Origin: Roseateles sp. XES5
GTDB lineage: Bacteria; Pseudomonadota; Alphaproteobacteria; Rhizobiales; Rhizobiaceae
Length of the DNA stretch: 64,000 nt
NCBI RefSeq assembly: GCF_020535545.1
Contig: NZ_CP084752.1
Location: 62,001 to 126,000 of the forward strand
Direction of reading: 5' to 3'
Part shown: positions 36,672 through 45,533 of the stretch, piece after piece
Numbering within the stretch: the stretch's first letter is position 1
Layout of the letters: every line of letters begins with the position of its first letter
Program-made: the position numbers and the translations under genes
The notes under the pieces: generated by a model
Told to the model about the DNA's origin: nothing
Database searches by the model: none
Seen by the model: only the letters and a program-made list of their open reading frames with translations

Positions 36672-36929
36672 ACCGATCTCCGCAACGCCCGGCTGTAAAG
36701 CTAAATAAGCTTCAGACCATATGCAAGCTCGCGGAGGACACCGCTTAATGTTGGGTTGCCAAACTCAACTCCGACATATCAGTCCCACTGCGCCGGAGAC
36801 GGGTGACCTGACCTAGCCGACACAGGTCTAAATTACTGGACGGATAGGTCACCGACTTGCGTGACCCACCATCCTAGGCACTCCCTCTTCTCCTCGGTTG
36901 CTTGTCTCACGCCTCACCCGCCCCAAAGA
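36672..36929. other. Upstream part of the inserted segment
   Basis: About 260 bp non-coding. Contains GGTGACCT (36802-36809) and its inverted copy AGGTCACC (36846-36853) 36 bp apart, possibly a remnant of an insertion-element end or an operator. Otherwise nothing recognised. Confidence 0.35.
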
Positions 36930-36932
36930 AAA

Positions 36933-36953
36933 CGGGCGCCGCAAGGGCGCCCG
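36933..36953 (-). terminator. Terminator of the small secreted-protein gene
   Basis: Minus strand: CGGGCGCC, loop CTTGC, GGCGCCCG, then TTTTCTTT. 8-bp perfect stem. A copy lies at 35745-35765. Confidence 0.85.
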
Positions 36954-36979
36954 CTTTGCCTTTGATCCGTGCCAGACCC

Positions 36980-37264
36980 TTACTTGGGGTCTTCGGCACC
37001 CTGATAGTAGTCACCGTCCGCCGGGCGTTCTTCGCCGGTCACCGGCATGGCGCCGTCATCGGACTTGTTGATGCTCTGCGTGGAGAACAGGTCGAGGCTT
37101 TCGCGCTGGGCGGGCGGAAGGACGAAGGTGTCGTCGTCCATGATCGAATCGCGCGTCGGACCCGAATAGTAGTCGCCATCGCTGCCGGCGAAGGCCGGAG
37201 CGCCGCCGAGAACGCCGGCTGCAAGAAGGGTCGCTGCAAGGGTTGCTTTGCTCAGGGTACGCAT
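36980..37264 (-). CDS. Small secreted protein with DGDYYxG repeats
   Basis: 94 aa. N-terminal signal peptide (TLAATLLAAGVLGGAPAFA, cleavage after AFA). The mature part begins GSDGDYYSG and ends DGDYYQGAEDPK, so the same motif opens and closes it. Acidic; function unknown, periplasmic or external. A decayed partial copy is at 35735-35875. Confidence 0.7.
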   Translation of the reverse strand: MRTLSKATLAATLLAAGVLGGAPAFAGSDGDYYSGPTRDSIMDDDTFVLPPAQRESLDLFSTQSINKSDDGAMPVTGEERPADGDYYQGAEDPK

Positions 37265-37443
37265 AGTTCGTTCCTTTCCTTCGTTGTGATCGCAAAGCTA
37301 ACGTCACTGCCGACGATGTAGTTTCACTGCAGTGCACTGTTTTCACGGGATCGTGATCGCAACGCGGGAGAGATCGCGGCATCGCCTGTTCTTGACGCTC
37401 CGGCAAAAATAGAACATAACAAGAACATATTGGAGAACACGCC

Positions 37444-37611
37444 ATGCAGAACGATGCTTTGGAACGCGGAAATGCCATCCTCGAAGCCTGCCGCTCCCTG
37501 CGCGAGCGGCAGTTACAGAACCGTCTCGAACTGCAGCGCAAGGCGGCGGCCGTGGCCAAGCCGCTCTATGTGCTGAAGAGCAAGAAGCAACTGGAGCTTC
37601 GGCTGCAATGA
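37444..37611 (+). CDS. Small helical protein, first of a coupled pair
   Basis: 55 aa from ATG 37444. Mostly one charged helix (RGNAILEACRSLRERQLQNR, then QRKAAAVAKPLYVLKSKKQ). Its TGA overlaps the next ATG as ATGA, so the two are translationally coupled. No family recognised. Confidence 0.5.
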   Translation: MQNDALERGNAILEACRSLRERQLQNRLELQRKAAAVAKPLYVLKSKKQLELRLQ

Positions 37612-37802
37612 TCCCGGTCCAGGCACAAAGGTTCGCCGACAGCGAGGAAGCGGTCCAGATCCTCGCCCTTCACGGCGGCAATGCGCTGGAAGCCCTGCGC
37701 ACCATGATCGCCGAACGCGACGCGGTGGAGGAGCGGCTGGCCATCGCGACGATGGTCATCGCGCAGGACCGCGCCAGCCAGCCCTACCGCCGGCGGTCCT
37801 AG
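37608..37802 (+). CDS. Small helical protein, second of a coupled pair
   Basis: 64 aa. Helical with ALHGGNALEALRTMIAERDAV and a basic end RRRS. Typical of rhizobial small unknown proteins. Function unknown; starts inside the stop of the previous gene. Confidence 0.6.
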   Translation: MIPVQAQRFADSEEAVQILALHGGNALEALRTMIAERDAVEERLAIATMVIAQDRASQPYRRRS

Positions 37803-37818
37803 CGCCCTTCGGCGGCCA

Positions 37819-38208
37819 TCAGGCTGGCGGCGGCGTGACCGTTCCCTGGTGGAACAGCATCTGCCAGCGATGCCCGTCGTGTTTCCAGAGGGAACTGCGC
37901 AGGACGTGGCGTTCGGAGCCGTCATCGGCGGTGCGCCGCGTGCGATAGGTCAGGAGAACGGCATCGGTGGAGACCGGCACCAGCGCATAGTCGCCGGCCC
38001 AGAAGGAGGTGTCTTCCGCCTCGTCCTCTTCCTCGGCCAGAAGTTCGATGGTTTCCGCGCGGCGATAGACGGTGCCGGAACTGCCGAACTCGGTGAAACC
38101 TTCCGCGAGCAAGGCCTCCACGGCCGCGCGGGAGCGGCGGACCTCGGGGCGGTGAAGCGCCTCTTCCAGGCTACGGATTTCGGCGATGAGGGTGGCGGCG
38201 TCCGTCAT
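37819..38208 (-). CDS. DUF4440/SnoaL-like (NTF2-fold) protein
   Basis: 129 aa from ATG 38208. Pattern of DUF4440: IRSLEEALHRPEVRRSRAAV, AEGFTEFGSSGTVYRR, VLLTYRTRR and WKHDGHRWQMLFHQGT. The NTF2 fold is a generic pocket; no substrate can be named. Convergent with the coupled pair. Confidence 0.75.
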   Translation of the reverse strand: MTDAATLIAEIRSLEEALHRPEVRRSRAAVEALLAEGFTEFGSSGTVYRRAETIELLAEEEDEAEDTSFWAGDYALVPVSTDAVLLTYRTRRTADDGSERHVLRSSLWKHDGHRWQMLFHQGTVTPPPA

Positions 38209-38439
38209 GGCATCTCGCGGCGTTGCGCTGAACCCTTTCCGTGTAGAAGCCTTGCCCCTGCCCCGCAAGACGTGATGCCCTGCAAGGTCTGACGCCGCGC
38301 GGCGGTGCATTGCCGTCGGCGGCCGGCTGGCCTATAGGCATCCTCAGTAGACCGGTGCCGTGCGGCATCATCATTTCCGCCCCAGCGCATAGGCCGGCAA
38401 GACCGGCGCGATGCGGGGCGACCTTGCGGAGGAACGGAC

Positions 38440-38646
38440 GTGACGGCTGACAAGCAGGCGGGAAGCGAAGCGGTGACCAAGGTCACGGTCGAGAAGGGCC
38501 GCAACGGCCAGTATTTCTTCGCGCTGACCTTTCGCGGCGTGACCTATCCGGTGAAGGGCCCCTTCGCCAATCCGATGCTGGCGGCCGCCGCCGGACAGGC
38601 CACGGTCAAGGCGCTCGAAGCACAGGCGAACGGCCGCAAGGCCTGA
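38440..38646 (+). CDS. Small unknown protein
   Basis: 68 aa from GTG 38440, preceded by GCGGAGGAA. Contains a short beta hairpin-like stretch (GRNGQYFFALTFRGVTYPV) and an Ala-rich helix. No family recognised. Confidence 0.45.
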   Translation: MTADKQAGSEAVTKVTVEKGRNGQYFFALTFRGVTYPVKGPFANPMLAAAAGQATVKALEAQANGRKA

Positions 38647-38849
38647 TCCTGACGGCCAGCCGCGTTAACCCGACCTGATGCCCGCCCCGGTGGCCTGATC
38701 ACGGTGAACCAGTTTGGCGGCCCGTCCTCGCGGCAAAGGCCCCATCCCTTTCCAGCACTGTCATATTTTTCAGATGCACCTGCCCTAAAGGCATGCGACA
38801 AAGGCCGGCCCGCTCGGGGCAAGGCTGCAACAAGGATCTGGATCAGGGC

Positions 38850-39623
38850 ATGACGCGGACTTTCACCTCCCTCTCCTTCGTCGCCTCGCAGGCGCCCGAA
38901 GCGCAGGAAGCGCGTGACGAGCTGATCGCCCGCTACGGCAATGCCGATCCGGAAGAGGCCGATGTGATCGTCGCGCTTGGCGGCGACGGCTTCATGCTGC
39001 AGACGCTGCACACGACGATGAATTCCGGCAAGCCGGTCTATGGCATGAACCGCGGCTCCGTCGGCTTCCTGATGAACCGCTACAACATCGTGGACCTGCC
39101 GGAGCGCATCGACGGCGCGGTCGAGAATGCCTTCCGCCCGCTGGAGATGGTGACGAACGACACCAGCGGTCAGGAGCGCCGGGCGCTCGCCATCAACGAG
39201 GTCTATGTGTTCCGCCAGTCCTACCAGGCGGCCAAGCTGCGCGTCAGCATCGACGGGCGCGTGCGGCTGGAGCAGCTGATCTGCGACGGCCTGCTGCTGG
39301 CGACGCCCGCGGGCTCCACGGCCTACAACCTTTCGGCCCACGGCCCCATCCTGCCGCTCGAGGCGCCGCTTCTGGCGCTGACGCCGGTCAGCGCCTTCCG
39401 GCCCCGCCGCTGGCGCGGCGCGCTGTTGCCCAACAAGGCGACAGTGGAGATCGAGGTGCTGGAGGCGGAAAAACGCCCCGTCAACGCGGTCGCCGACAAT
39501 ACCGAGGTCAAATCGGTAACCTCGGTGCGCATCGCCGAATCGAGCGGCCTTTCGGCGCGCATCCTGTCCGATCCCGACCATTCCTGGTCCGACCGGATTC
39601 TCGCCGAACAGTTCGACTATTGA
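38850..39623 (+). CDS. nadK: NAD kinase
   Basis: 257 aa from ATG 38850. Phosphorylates NAD to NADP with ATP. The family motifs are present: VIVALGGDGFMLQTLH (GGDG, about residues 45-48), MNRGSVGFLMN, AINEVYV and the glycine-rich ATPAGSTAYNLSA. The length matches rhizobial NadK. Upstream start codons in the same frame lack a ribosome-binding site. Confidence 0.92.
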   Translation: MTRTFTSLSFVASQAPEAQEARDELIARYGNADPEEADVIVALGGDGFMLQTLHTTMNSGKPVYGMNRGSVGFLMNRYNIVDLPERIDGAVENAFRPLEMVTNDTSGQERRALAINEVYVFRQSYQAAKLRVSIDGRVRLEQLICDGLLLATPAGSTAYNLSAHGPILPLEAPLLALTPVSAFRPRRWRGALLPNKATVEIEVLEAEKRPVNAVADNTEVKSVTSVRIAESSGLSARILSDPDHSWSDRILAEQFDY

Positions 39624-39654
39624 TGGCGCAACGCCCTCAGGACAGGAATTCGCC

Positions 39655-40164
39655 ATGACACGGTCCATGCTTGCCAGCGCCCTCGCCCTGCTGCTTCTCG
39701 CCAGCGCACCCGCCCTTGCCGAGGATGCCCCGCCTGTTCCCGAAGCGATCACCTTCGTGGTGAGCACCGGCTTCTGGGAAGAGCCCGTCGAGGACGATAC
39801 GACGGATGCCGCGGCCGCCAAAACCGAAACGGCCGAGGCCGCGACACCGGCCGCCCTTCGCCGCGGCTATTACAAGCTGATCGCCGTGCGCCAGGCGGAC
39901 GGCACGGCGCAAATCCATCTCCAGCAGATCGAGGCCACGGCGAACGGCCCGAAGATCGCCTCCTCCACCGTGCTGGAGGAGTTTTCGGCGATGAAGCCCT
40001 ATGTGACGGATATCCGGCCGGAGAACTCTTCCGGCATTACCAGCCAGCCCGGCCTGTTCGCGACGGTCTACCTGAAGACCGATCCGAAGGCGCAGGAGCC
40101 CGAGAGCTGGACGGTGCTGATCGACGATCTCGGCGAGATCAAGGTCGAGCGGGCCACCAACTGA
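39655..40164 (+). CDS. Secreted protein of unknown function
   Basis: 169 aa with a signal peptide (SMLASALALLLLASAPALAED). An Asp/Glu/Ala-rich linker (residues ~43-63) precedes a beta-rich C-terminal domain (YYKLIAVRQADGTAQIHLQQ; ESWTVLIDDLGEIKVER). No family name is recalled. Follows nadK by 31 bp and may share its transcript. Confidence 0.65.
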   Translation: MTRSMLASALALLLLASAPALAEDAPPVPEAITFVVSTGFWEEPVEDDTTDAAAAKTETAEAATPAALRRGYYKLIAVRQADGTAQIHLQQIEATANGPKIASSTVLEEFSAMKPYVTDIRPENSSGITSQPGLFATVYLKTDPKAQEPESWTVLIDDLGEIKVERATN

Positions 40165-40167
40165 AAA

Positions 40168-40185
40168 CGGGCGCCGAAGCGCCCG
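40168..40185 (+). terminator. Terminator after the nadK / secreted-protein genes
   Basis: CGGGCGC, loop CGAA, GCGCCCG, then TTCCGATTT. Immediately after the stop codon. Confidence 0.65.
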
Positions 40186-40199
40186 TTCCGATTTCGCGT

Positions 40200-40308
40200 T
40201 TTCCAGAGCATGTCAGGTTCATATTGAACCAGATATGCTCTAAATTCTTTTGTTTTCGTTTGTCTTTTCGGGAAAACCGGTTCCCATTTTTCCCTGACAA
40301 ACTCTAAA
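40200..40308. repeat. Rhizobial intergenic repeat (RIME-like)
   Basis: Contains the CAGAGCATG..CAGATATGCTCTA palindrome followed by TTTTGTTTTCG, CGGGAAAACCGG and CCCTGACAAACTCTA. This mosaic of short dyads is widespread between genes in Rhizobiaceae chromosomes (RIME-type elements). It supports the host assignment. Here it separates two convergent genes. Confidence 0.6.
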
Positions 40309-40311
40309 ACC

Positions 40312-41443
40312 TCAGTTGAGGTCGTCGACGACCGCATCCGCCCCGCCATTGACGCGGTGCGCGAGCGCGGCCTCCATGAACTCGTTGAGTTCGCCATCGA
40401 GCACGTCCGACGGCGCCGTGCTTTCGACGCCCGTGCGCAGGTCCTTGACCAGCTGGTAGGGCTGCAGCACATAGCTGCGGATCTGGTGGCCCCAGCCCAC
40501 ATCGGTCTTGGTGTCCTCCAGCTTCTGCTGCTCTTCCATGCGCTTGCGCATCTCATGGTCGTACAGGCGCGAGCGCAGGCGCTTCCAGGCCACGTCGCGG
40601 TTGCTGTGCTGGCTGCGTCCGTCCTGGCACTGCACCACGATGCCGGTCGGGATGTGGGTCAGGCGCACCGCCGAGTCGGTCTTGTTGATGTGCTGACCGC
40701 CGGCGCCGCTGGCGCGGTAGGTGTCGGTGCGCACATCGGCCGGGTTGATCTCGATCTCGATCGAGTCATCCACCTCGGGGTAGACGAAGAGCGAGGCAAA
40801 GCTGGTGTGGCGGCCGCCCGAGCTGTCGAAGGGGCTCTTGCGCACCAGGCGGTGCACGCCGGTCTCGGTGCGCAGCAGGCCGAAGGCATTGTGGCCCTTG
40901 ACGAGCAGCGTCGCGGACTTGATGCCGGCCTCTTCGCCGTCATGGACTTCCAGCAGCTCCACCTTGTAGCCCGAGCGCTCGGCCCAGCGGGTGTACATGC
41001 GCAGCAGCATGTTCGCCCAGTCCTGGCTTTCCGTGCCGCCGGCGCCGGAATGCACTTCGAGATAAGTGTCGTTGCCGTCGGCTTCGCCCGAAAGCATCGC
41101 CTCGACCTGCTTGCGCGCGGCCTCGACCCTGACGGCCTTCAGCGCGTCCTCGGCTTCCTTGACGATGGCGTCGTCGCCCTCTTCCTCACCCAGTTCGATG
41201 AGTTCGATATTGTCCTTGAGCTGCTGCTCGATGACCTTCACGCCATTGATGCCTTCATCCAGCTGCTGGCGCTCGCGCATCAGCTTCTGGGCTTCCTGGG
41301 CATCGTTCCAGAGGTTGGGATCCTCTGCCTTGTTGTTCAACCAGTCCAGTCGTCTTACCGCCTGATCCCAGTCAAAGATGCCTCCTCAGCAGGCTTATGG
41401 CCTGCTTGATTTCGTCGACAATATTCTCGATTTCCGCGCGCAT
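40312..41443 (-). CDS. prfB: Peptide chain release factor 2, +1 frameshift, with a betaproteobacterial-like core
   Basis: 376 aa after a +1 frameshift. Starts [14 protein letters not shown], reads 23 codons to CTT TGA C, then continues in the +1 frame. Residues before and after the middle are rhizobial (DYLNNK-type start; [27 protein letters not shown]). The central block (about 40480-40880) reads as Burkholderiales-like: [58 protein letters not shown]. It contains the SPF codon-recognition tripeptide and GGQ catalytic motif. Located in the normal rhizobial place next to PBP1A. Confidence 0.93.
41371..41388 (-). promoter_or_regulatory. prfB +1 programmed frameshift signal
   Basis: On the minus strand: AGGAGG (rc at 41381-41386), three bases, then CTT TGA C (41371-41377). 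This is the classical RF2 autoregulation site: internal Shine-Dalgarno, slippery CUU and UGA read by RF2 itself. Low RF2 favours shifting and more RF2. Confidence 0.95.
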
Positions 41444-41543
41444 GTCCGTTTCTTCGATGCTTCAGGTTTCGGTGGCCGTGAAATAGAGAGGGCGGGCGCG
41501 GATGTAAAGCCCCGCGCCCGCCCCCGGAAGGAATGTCCCTAGA

Positions 41544-43991
41544 TCAGAACAGGCCGCCGCTGCCGCCCGAGACCGCCTGGTTCGCCTGCGGCGAGCTCTT
41601 CAGAATCTCTTCCGGCGTTGCGAATTCCTCGCCGCCGATGACCGAGAAGACGTCGGCCGGGCCGGTGCCGGGCTTGAAGGCTTCCATGATCGTATCCGGA
41701 TCGCCCTCGTTGGCCTGCATGCCGGTCTTGCGGTTGACGGCGATGAACTGCATGCCCTCGGGCACGAGGAACTTCGTCGGGCGCGTGCCGTCGAGGGCCG
41801 CCTGCATGAACTCGTTGAAGATCGGCGCCGAGAGCGAGCCGCCGGTCGCGCCGCGGCCGAGCGGCGCCGGATTGTCGAAGCCGATATAGAGGCCGGCGAC
41901 GAGATCGGGCGTATAGCCGACGAACCAGGCGTCCTTCTCGTCGTTGGTCGTGCCGGTCTTGCCGGCCGTCGGGCGGTCCAGCTTGATCTTGCCGGCGGCG
42001 GTGCCGCGCGTGACGACGCCTTCCATCATCGAGGTGATCTGGTAGGCCGTCATCGGGTCGAGCACCTGCTCGCGGTTATCGACCAGCTCCGGCTCCTCCT
42101 GGTTTTCCCAGTCGTTGGCGTTGCAGTTCTCGCAGGTGCGTTCTTCGTGACGGAAGATCGTCTTGCCGTAGCGGTCCTGGATGCGGTCGATCAGCGAGGG
42201 CTTGATCTGCTTGCCGCCATTGGCGAGCACGGCATAGGCCGAGACCATGCGCAGCACGGTGGTTTCGCCCGAGCCGAGCGACATGGCGAGCACCGGCAGC
42301 ATCTTGTCGTAGATGCCGAAGCGTTCGGCATATTCGGCGACGAGGTTCATGCCCATGTCGTTGGCGAGGCGAACGGTCATCAGGTTGCGCGAGCGCTCGA
42401 TGCCGAGGCGCAGCGTCGACGGGCCGGCCGCGCCGCCGCCGTAGTTCTGCGGGCGCCAGACCTGGCCGCCGGCGACGATCTCGATCGGCGCGTCCATGAT
42501 GACGGAGGCCGGCGTATAGCCGTTGTCGAGCGCGGCGGCGTAGACGAAGGGCTTGAAGGACGAGCCCGGCTGGCGCATCGCCTGGGTGGCGCGGTTGAAT
42601 TCCGACTGGCCGTAGGAGAAGCCGCCGACCATGGCGAGCACGCGGCCGGTATGCGGGTCCATGGCGACGAGGCCGCCCTGCACCTTCGGCGGCTGGCGCA
42701 GGCGATAGGTGCCGCCCTCGACCGGTTCGACATAGACGACGTCGCCGACATTGAAGACGCCGGCCGGCGACTTCGCCGTCTTGCGGTCGCCCTTGGCCGA
42801 GCGATAGGCCCAGCTCATGGCCTTGGCCTCGATGCGGCCGGTCACGCGTTCCTCGACGACCTTGCCGGAGGCTTCCTTGCTCGGCTGCAGGCCGATATCC
42901 GCGCCGCCGTCATCGACGGCGAGCACGACGGCGAGCTTCCATTCCGGCACGTCGGAGAAGGCGTCGATCTTGGCCAGTTCCACGCCCCAGTCGCCGCCGA
43001 TCTCGATGGTCTTGACCGGGCCGTGGAAGCCGCGGCGCTCGTCATAGCTCAGGAGACCGTGCTGCAACGCCTTGCGGGCGGCGACCTGGACGCGCGGGTC
43101 GAGCGAGGTGCGCACCGAAAGGCCGCCCTCGTAAAGCGCATTGTCGCCGTAGCGCTCGATGATCTGGCGGCGGACCTCCTCGGAGAAATAGTCCGAGGCG
43201 AAGAGATAGGTGCCGCGATGGCGCGGCGTCACGCCGAGCGGCTGGGTCTTGGCTTCCGCGCCGTCGCTCTGGGTGACGTAGCCGTTCTCGACCATGCGGT
43301 CGATCACCCAGTTGCGGCGCTCGAGCGCGGCTTCCGTGCGGCGGAAGGGATGGTAGTTCGACGGGCCCTTCGGCAGGGCGGCGAGATAGGCGGTCTCGGC
43401 GATCGTCAGTTCCGTGACGGACTTGTCGAAATAGGTCAGCGCCGCGCCGGCGATGCCGTAGGAATTGAGGCCGAAGAAGATCTCGTTGAGATAGAGTTCG
43501 AGAATGCGGTCCTTGGAATAGGCCTGCTCGATGCGGAAGGAGAGGATCGCTTCCTTGACCTTGCGGTCGATGGTCTGGTCGGAGGAGAGCAGGAAGTTCT
43601 TGGCGACCTGCTGCGTGATGGTCGACGCGCCGACCGGGCGGCGGCCGGAACCGAAGTTCTGCAGGTTGACCGCGATGGCGCGGAAGAGGCCCGTCACGTC
43701 GACGCCGGGATGCTGGTAGAAGTTCTTGTCTTCCGCCGAGAGGAACGCGGCCTTCACGCGGTCGGGAATGGCCTGGATGGGCAGGTAGAGGCGGCGCTCG
43801 CGGGCATATTCGGCCATCAGCGCGCCGTCGCCGGCATGCACGCGCGTCGTCACCGGCGGCGCGTAGCTGTTCAGCACTTCATAATCGGGAAGATCCTTGG
43901 TGACACTTCCGAGATAGAGCGCGACCGCCCCCGCCACGGCGAGGAAGAAAACGGCGCCAATCCCGAAGAAATATCCAATCAGTCTGATCAT
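41544..43991 (-). CDS. mrcA: Penicillin-binding protein 1A (bifunctional)
   Basis: 815 aa. N-terminal anchor (GIGAVFFLAVAGAVALYLG), glycosyltransferase GT51 domain (FLSAEDKNFYQHPGVD, GASTITQQVAKNFLL, RKVKEAILSFRIEQ) and transpeptidase domain with GSSFKPF (Ser about 476), and KTGTTND (about 680). An extra OB-like domain lies between them. It polymerises and crosslinks peptidoglycan. Downstream of amiC, upstream of prfB, the usual rhizobial order. Confidence 0.95.
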   Translation of the reverse strand: MIRLIGYFFGIGAVFFLAVAGAVALYLGSVTKDLPDYEVLNSYAPPVTTRVHAGDGALMAEYARERRLYLPIQAIPDRVKAAFLSAEDKNFYQHPGVDVTGLFRAIAVNLQNFGSGRRPVGASTITQQVAKNFLLSSDQTIDRKVKEAILSFRIEQAYSKDRILELYLNEIFFGLNSYGIAGAALTYFDKSVTELTIAETAYLAALPKGPSNYHPFRRTEAALERRNWVIDRMVENGYVTQSDGAEAKTQPLGVTPRHRGTYLFASDYFSEEVRRQIIERYGDNALYEGGLSVRTSLDPRVQVAARKALQHGLLSYDERRGFHGPVKTIEIGGDWGVELAKIDAFSDVPEWKLAVVLAVDDGGADIGLQPSKEASGKVVEERVTGRIEAKAMSWAYRSAKGDRKTAKSPAGVFNVGDVVYVEPVEGGTYRLRQPPKVQGGLVAMDPHTGRVLAMVGGFSYGQSEFNRATQAMRQPGSSFKPFVYAAALDNGYTPASVIMDAPIEIVAGGQVWRPQNYGGGAAGPSTLRLGIERSRNLMTVRLANDMGMNLVAEYAERFGIYDKMLPVLAMSLGSGETTVLRMVSAYAVLANGGKQIKPSLIDRIQDRYGKTIFRHEERTCENCNANDWENQEEPELVDNREQVLDPMTAYQITSMMEGVVTRGTAAGKIKLDRPTAGKTGTTNDEKDAWFVGYTPDLVAGLYIGFDNPAPLGRGATGGSLSAPIFNEFMQAALDGTRPTKFLVPEGMQFIAVNRKTGMQANEGDPDTIMEAFKPGTGPADVFSVIGGEEFATPEEILKSSPQANQAVSGGSGGLF

Positions 43992-44270
43992 GAGCCAGTT
44001 ACCGATGCCTTATGCTTATAAAAATTCATCGGGCAGACCTGCTGCCCGGCCTCTGCCGCCCCGGCTCAATCCCGCCGTTGCGCCTTCCCTGTCGAAGACG
44101 AGTCGTCCCCATTTTCTCGATCCCGTCTAGCGATCGGAATGTGAGGAAAATAGGGCTTACTGCATGCCGTGCGGCTTCGCCACCGCACAATGGCGGCGGC
44201 TGTCACTTTTCCGGCACAGGCGACACTAACACGTTTGCGAGCGGCGCGCCCGCGCCATCGCGAGACAGGC

Positions 44271-45512
44271 TTAACCGCCGTTGGCGACGACGGTCGTGCG
44301 ATACTCGCCCACCGCCTTGGCGACGAGGCCCGCGACCTTCTTCTGCCAGGCGGGATCGATCAGCAGCTGCTCGTCGTCCTTGTTCGACATGAAGCCGAGT
44401 TCGAGCAGGATGGACGGCACGTCCGGCGCGGTCAGCACGCGGAAGCCGGCATGGCGATGCGGATTGTTGATCAGCAGCACCTCGTTCTTGAAGGTGCTGA
44501 CGACGCTCTGGGCGAGGTTGATGGAAAAGGCCTGCGTCTCGCGGCGCGTCAGGTCGAGCAGGATGTCCGCGACTTCCGCCGGCTCGTCGACGAAGGAGAT
44601 GCCGGCGATCTGATCGGAGAGGTTTTCGCGCTCGGCAAGGCTTGCGGCGAGACTGTCGGAGGCCTTGTCGGAGATCGTGTAGACCGTCGCGCCGCGAATG
44701 TCCTTCTGCTTCAACGTGTCGGCGTGGATGGAGATCAGGAGGTTCGCGCCCTCGCCGCGGGCAAGCTGCACGCGCTGGGAGAGCGAGAGGAACTCGTCCT
44801 TGTCGCGGGTGAGGATGGCGCGCGTGTCGGGCAGCTTGTTCAGCTCCTCGGCGAGCGCCGTGGCGAAGGCGAGCGTGACATTCTTCTCTTCCGTCTTGGT
44901 GACGCCGCCGCGCGCGCCGTTGTCGATGCCGCCATGGCCGGCGTCGACGGCGATGACGAACGGGCCGTCCGCCCGGCTGCCGGGCAGCATGACGGGCGTG
45001 TCGCCGCCGGCCGCAGGGGCGCTCGCCTCCTGCCAGCTCTGCTTTTCCATCTGTCCCTGGAAGACCTGGTCGGTGACGATGGCCGTGTCGATGACGAGGC
45101 GATAGCTTGCCGCCCCCTCTTCTTCCTGCACCTCGGCGAGCACGACGCCGACTGGACGCGAGGCGGTCAGCACGATGCGCGAGCGGCCGGCGGCCATGCT
45201 GCCGTAGCGGATGTCGGAAAAGATGCCGCGCGCTTCCAGCTCTTCCGCCTTGATGCCGAAAGCGGTCTCCGGCAGGTCGATGAGCACGCGGTAGGGATTG
45301 GCGACGTAGTGGACCTTGAACTCCGGCTTGCGGTCGAAATCGATGACGAGGCGCGTGCGGGCGTCGTCACCGGCGATGCGGGCGCCGAAGGCCAGCAACG
45401 GCGCGGCCGAGGCCGAGACGGCGGCGGCCGGCGTCACGACGGCAAGGCAGAGGGTCGCGGCGAGCGCGCCTGCGGCAAGGCGGGAAAGGGTCTTGGTCAG
45501 GAGGCGTAACAT
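44271..45512 (-). CDS. amiC: N-acetylmuramoyl-L-alanine amidase (AmiC-type)
   Basis: 413 aa from ATG 45512. Signal peptide, AMIN domain (about residues 35-150, LAFGARIAGDDARTRLVIDF) and Amidase_3 catalytic domain with zinc ligands in VIDAGHGG-type DAGHGGIDNGA, E of TEEKNVTL, SIHAD and the catalytic Glu of LLELGF. Splits daughter-cell peptidoglycan in the periplasm. Divergent from rne, upstream of PBP1A. Confidence 0.92.
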   Translation of the reverse strand: MLRLLTKTLSRLAAGALAATLCLAVVTPAAAVSASAAPLLAFGARIAGDDARTRLVIDFDRKPEFKVHYVANPYRVLIDLPETAFGIKAEELEARGIFSDIRYGSMAAGRSRIVLTASRPVGVVLAEVQEEEGAASYRLVIDTAIVTDQVFQGQMEKQSWQEASAPAAGGDTPVMLPGSRADGPFVIAVDAGHGGIDNGARGGVTKTEEKNVTLAFATALAEELNKLPDTRAILTRDKDEFLSLSQRVQLARGEGANLLISIHADTLKQKDIRGATVYTISDKASDSLAASLAERENLSDQIAGISFVDEPAEVADILLDLTRRETQAFSINLAQSVVSTFKNEVLLINNPHRHAGFRVLTAPDVPSILLELGFMSNKDDEQLLIDPAWQKKVAGLVAKAVGEYRTTVVANGG

Positions 45513-45533
45513 CACCACTGGCAGTCCGTTCAA

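Noticed and set aside
41372..41374. In-frame TGA near the start of prfB, looking like a broken gene
   Set aside because: AGGAGG-CAT-CTT-TGA-C is the classic programmed +1 frameshift of RF2 genes, so the gene is intact.
42147..44021. 624-codon + strand open frame across PBP1A
   Set aside because: Antisense to a full-length PBP1A with all catalytic motifs.
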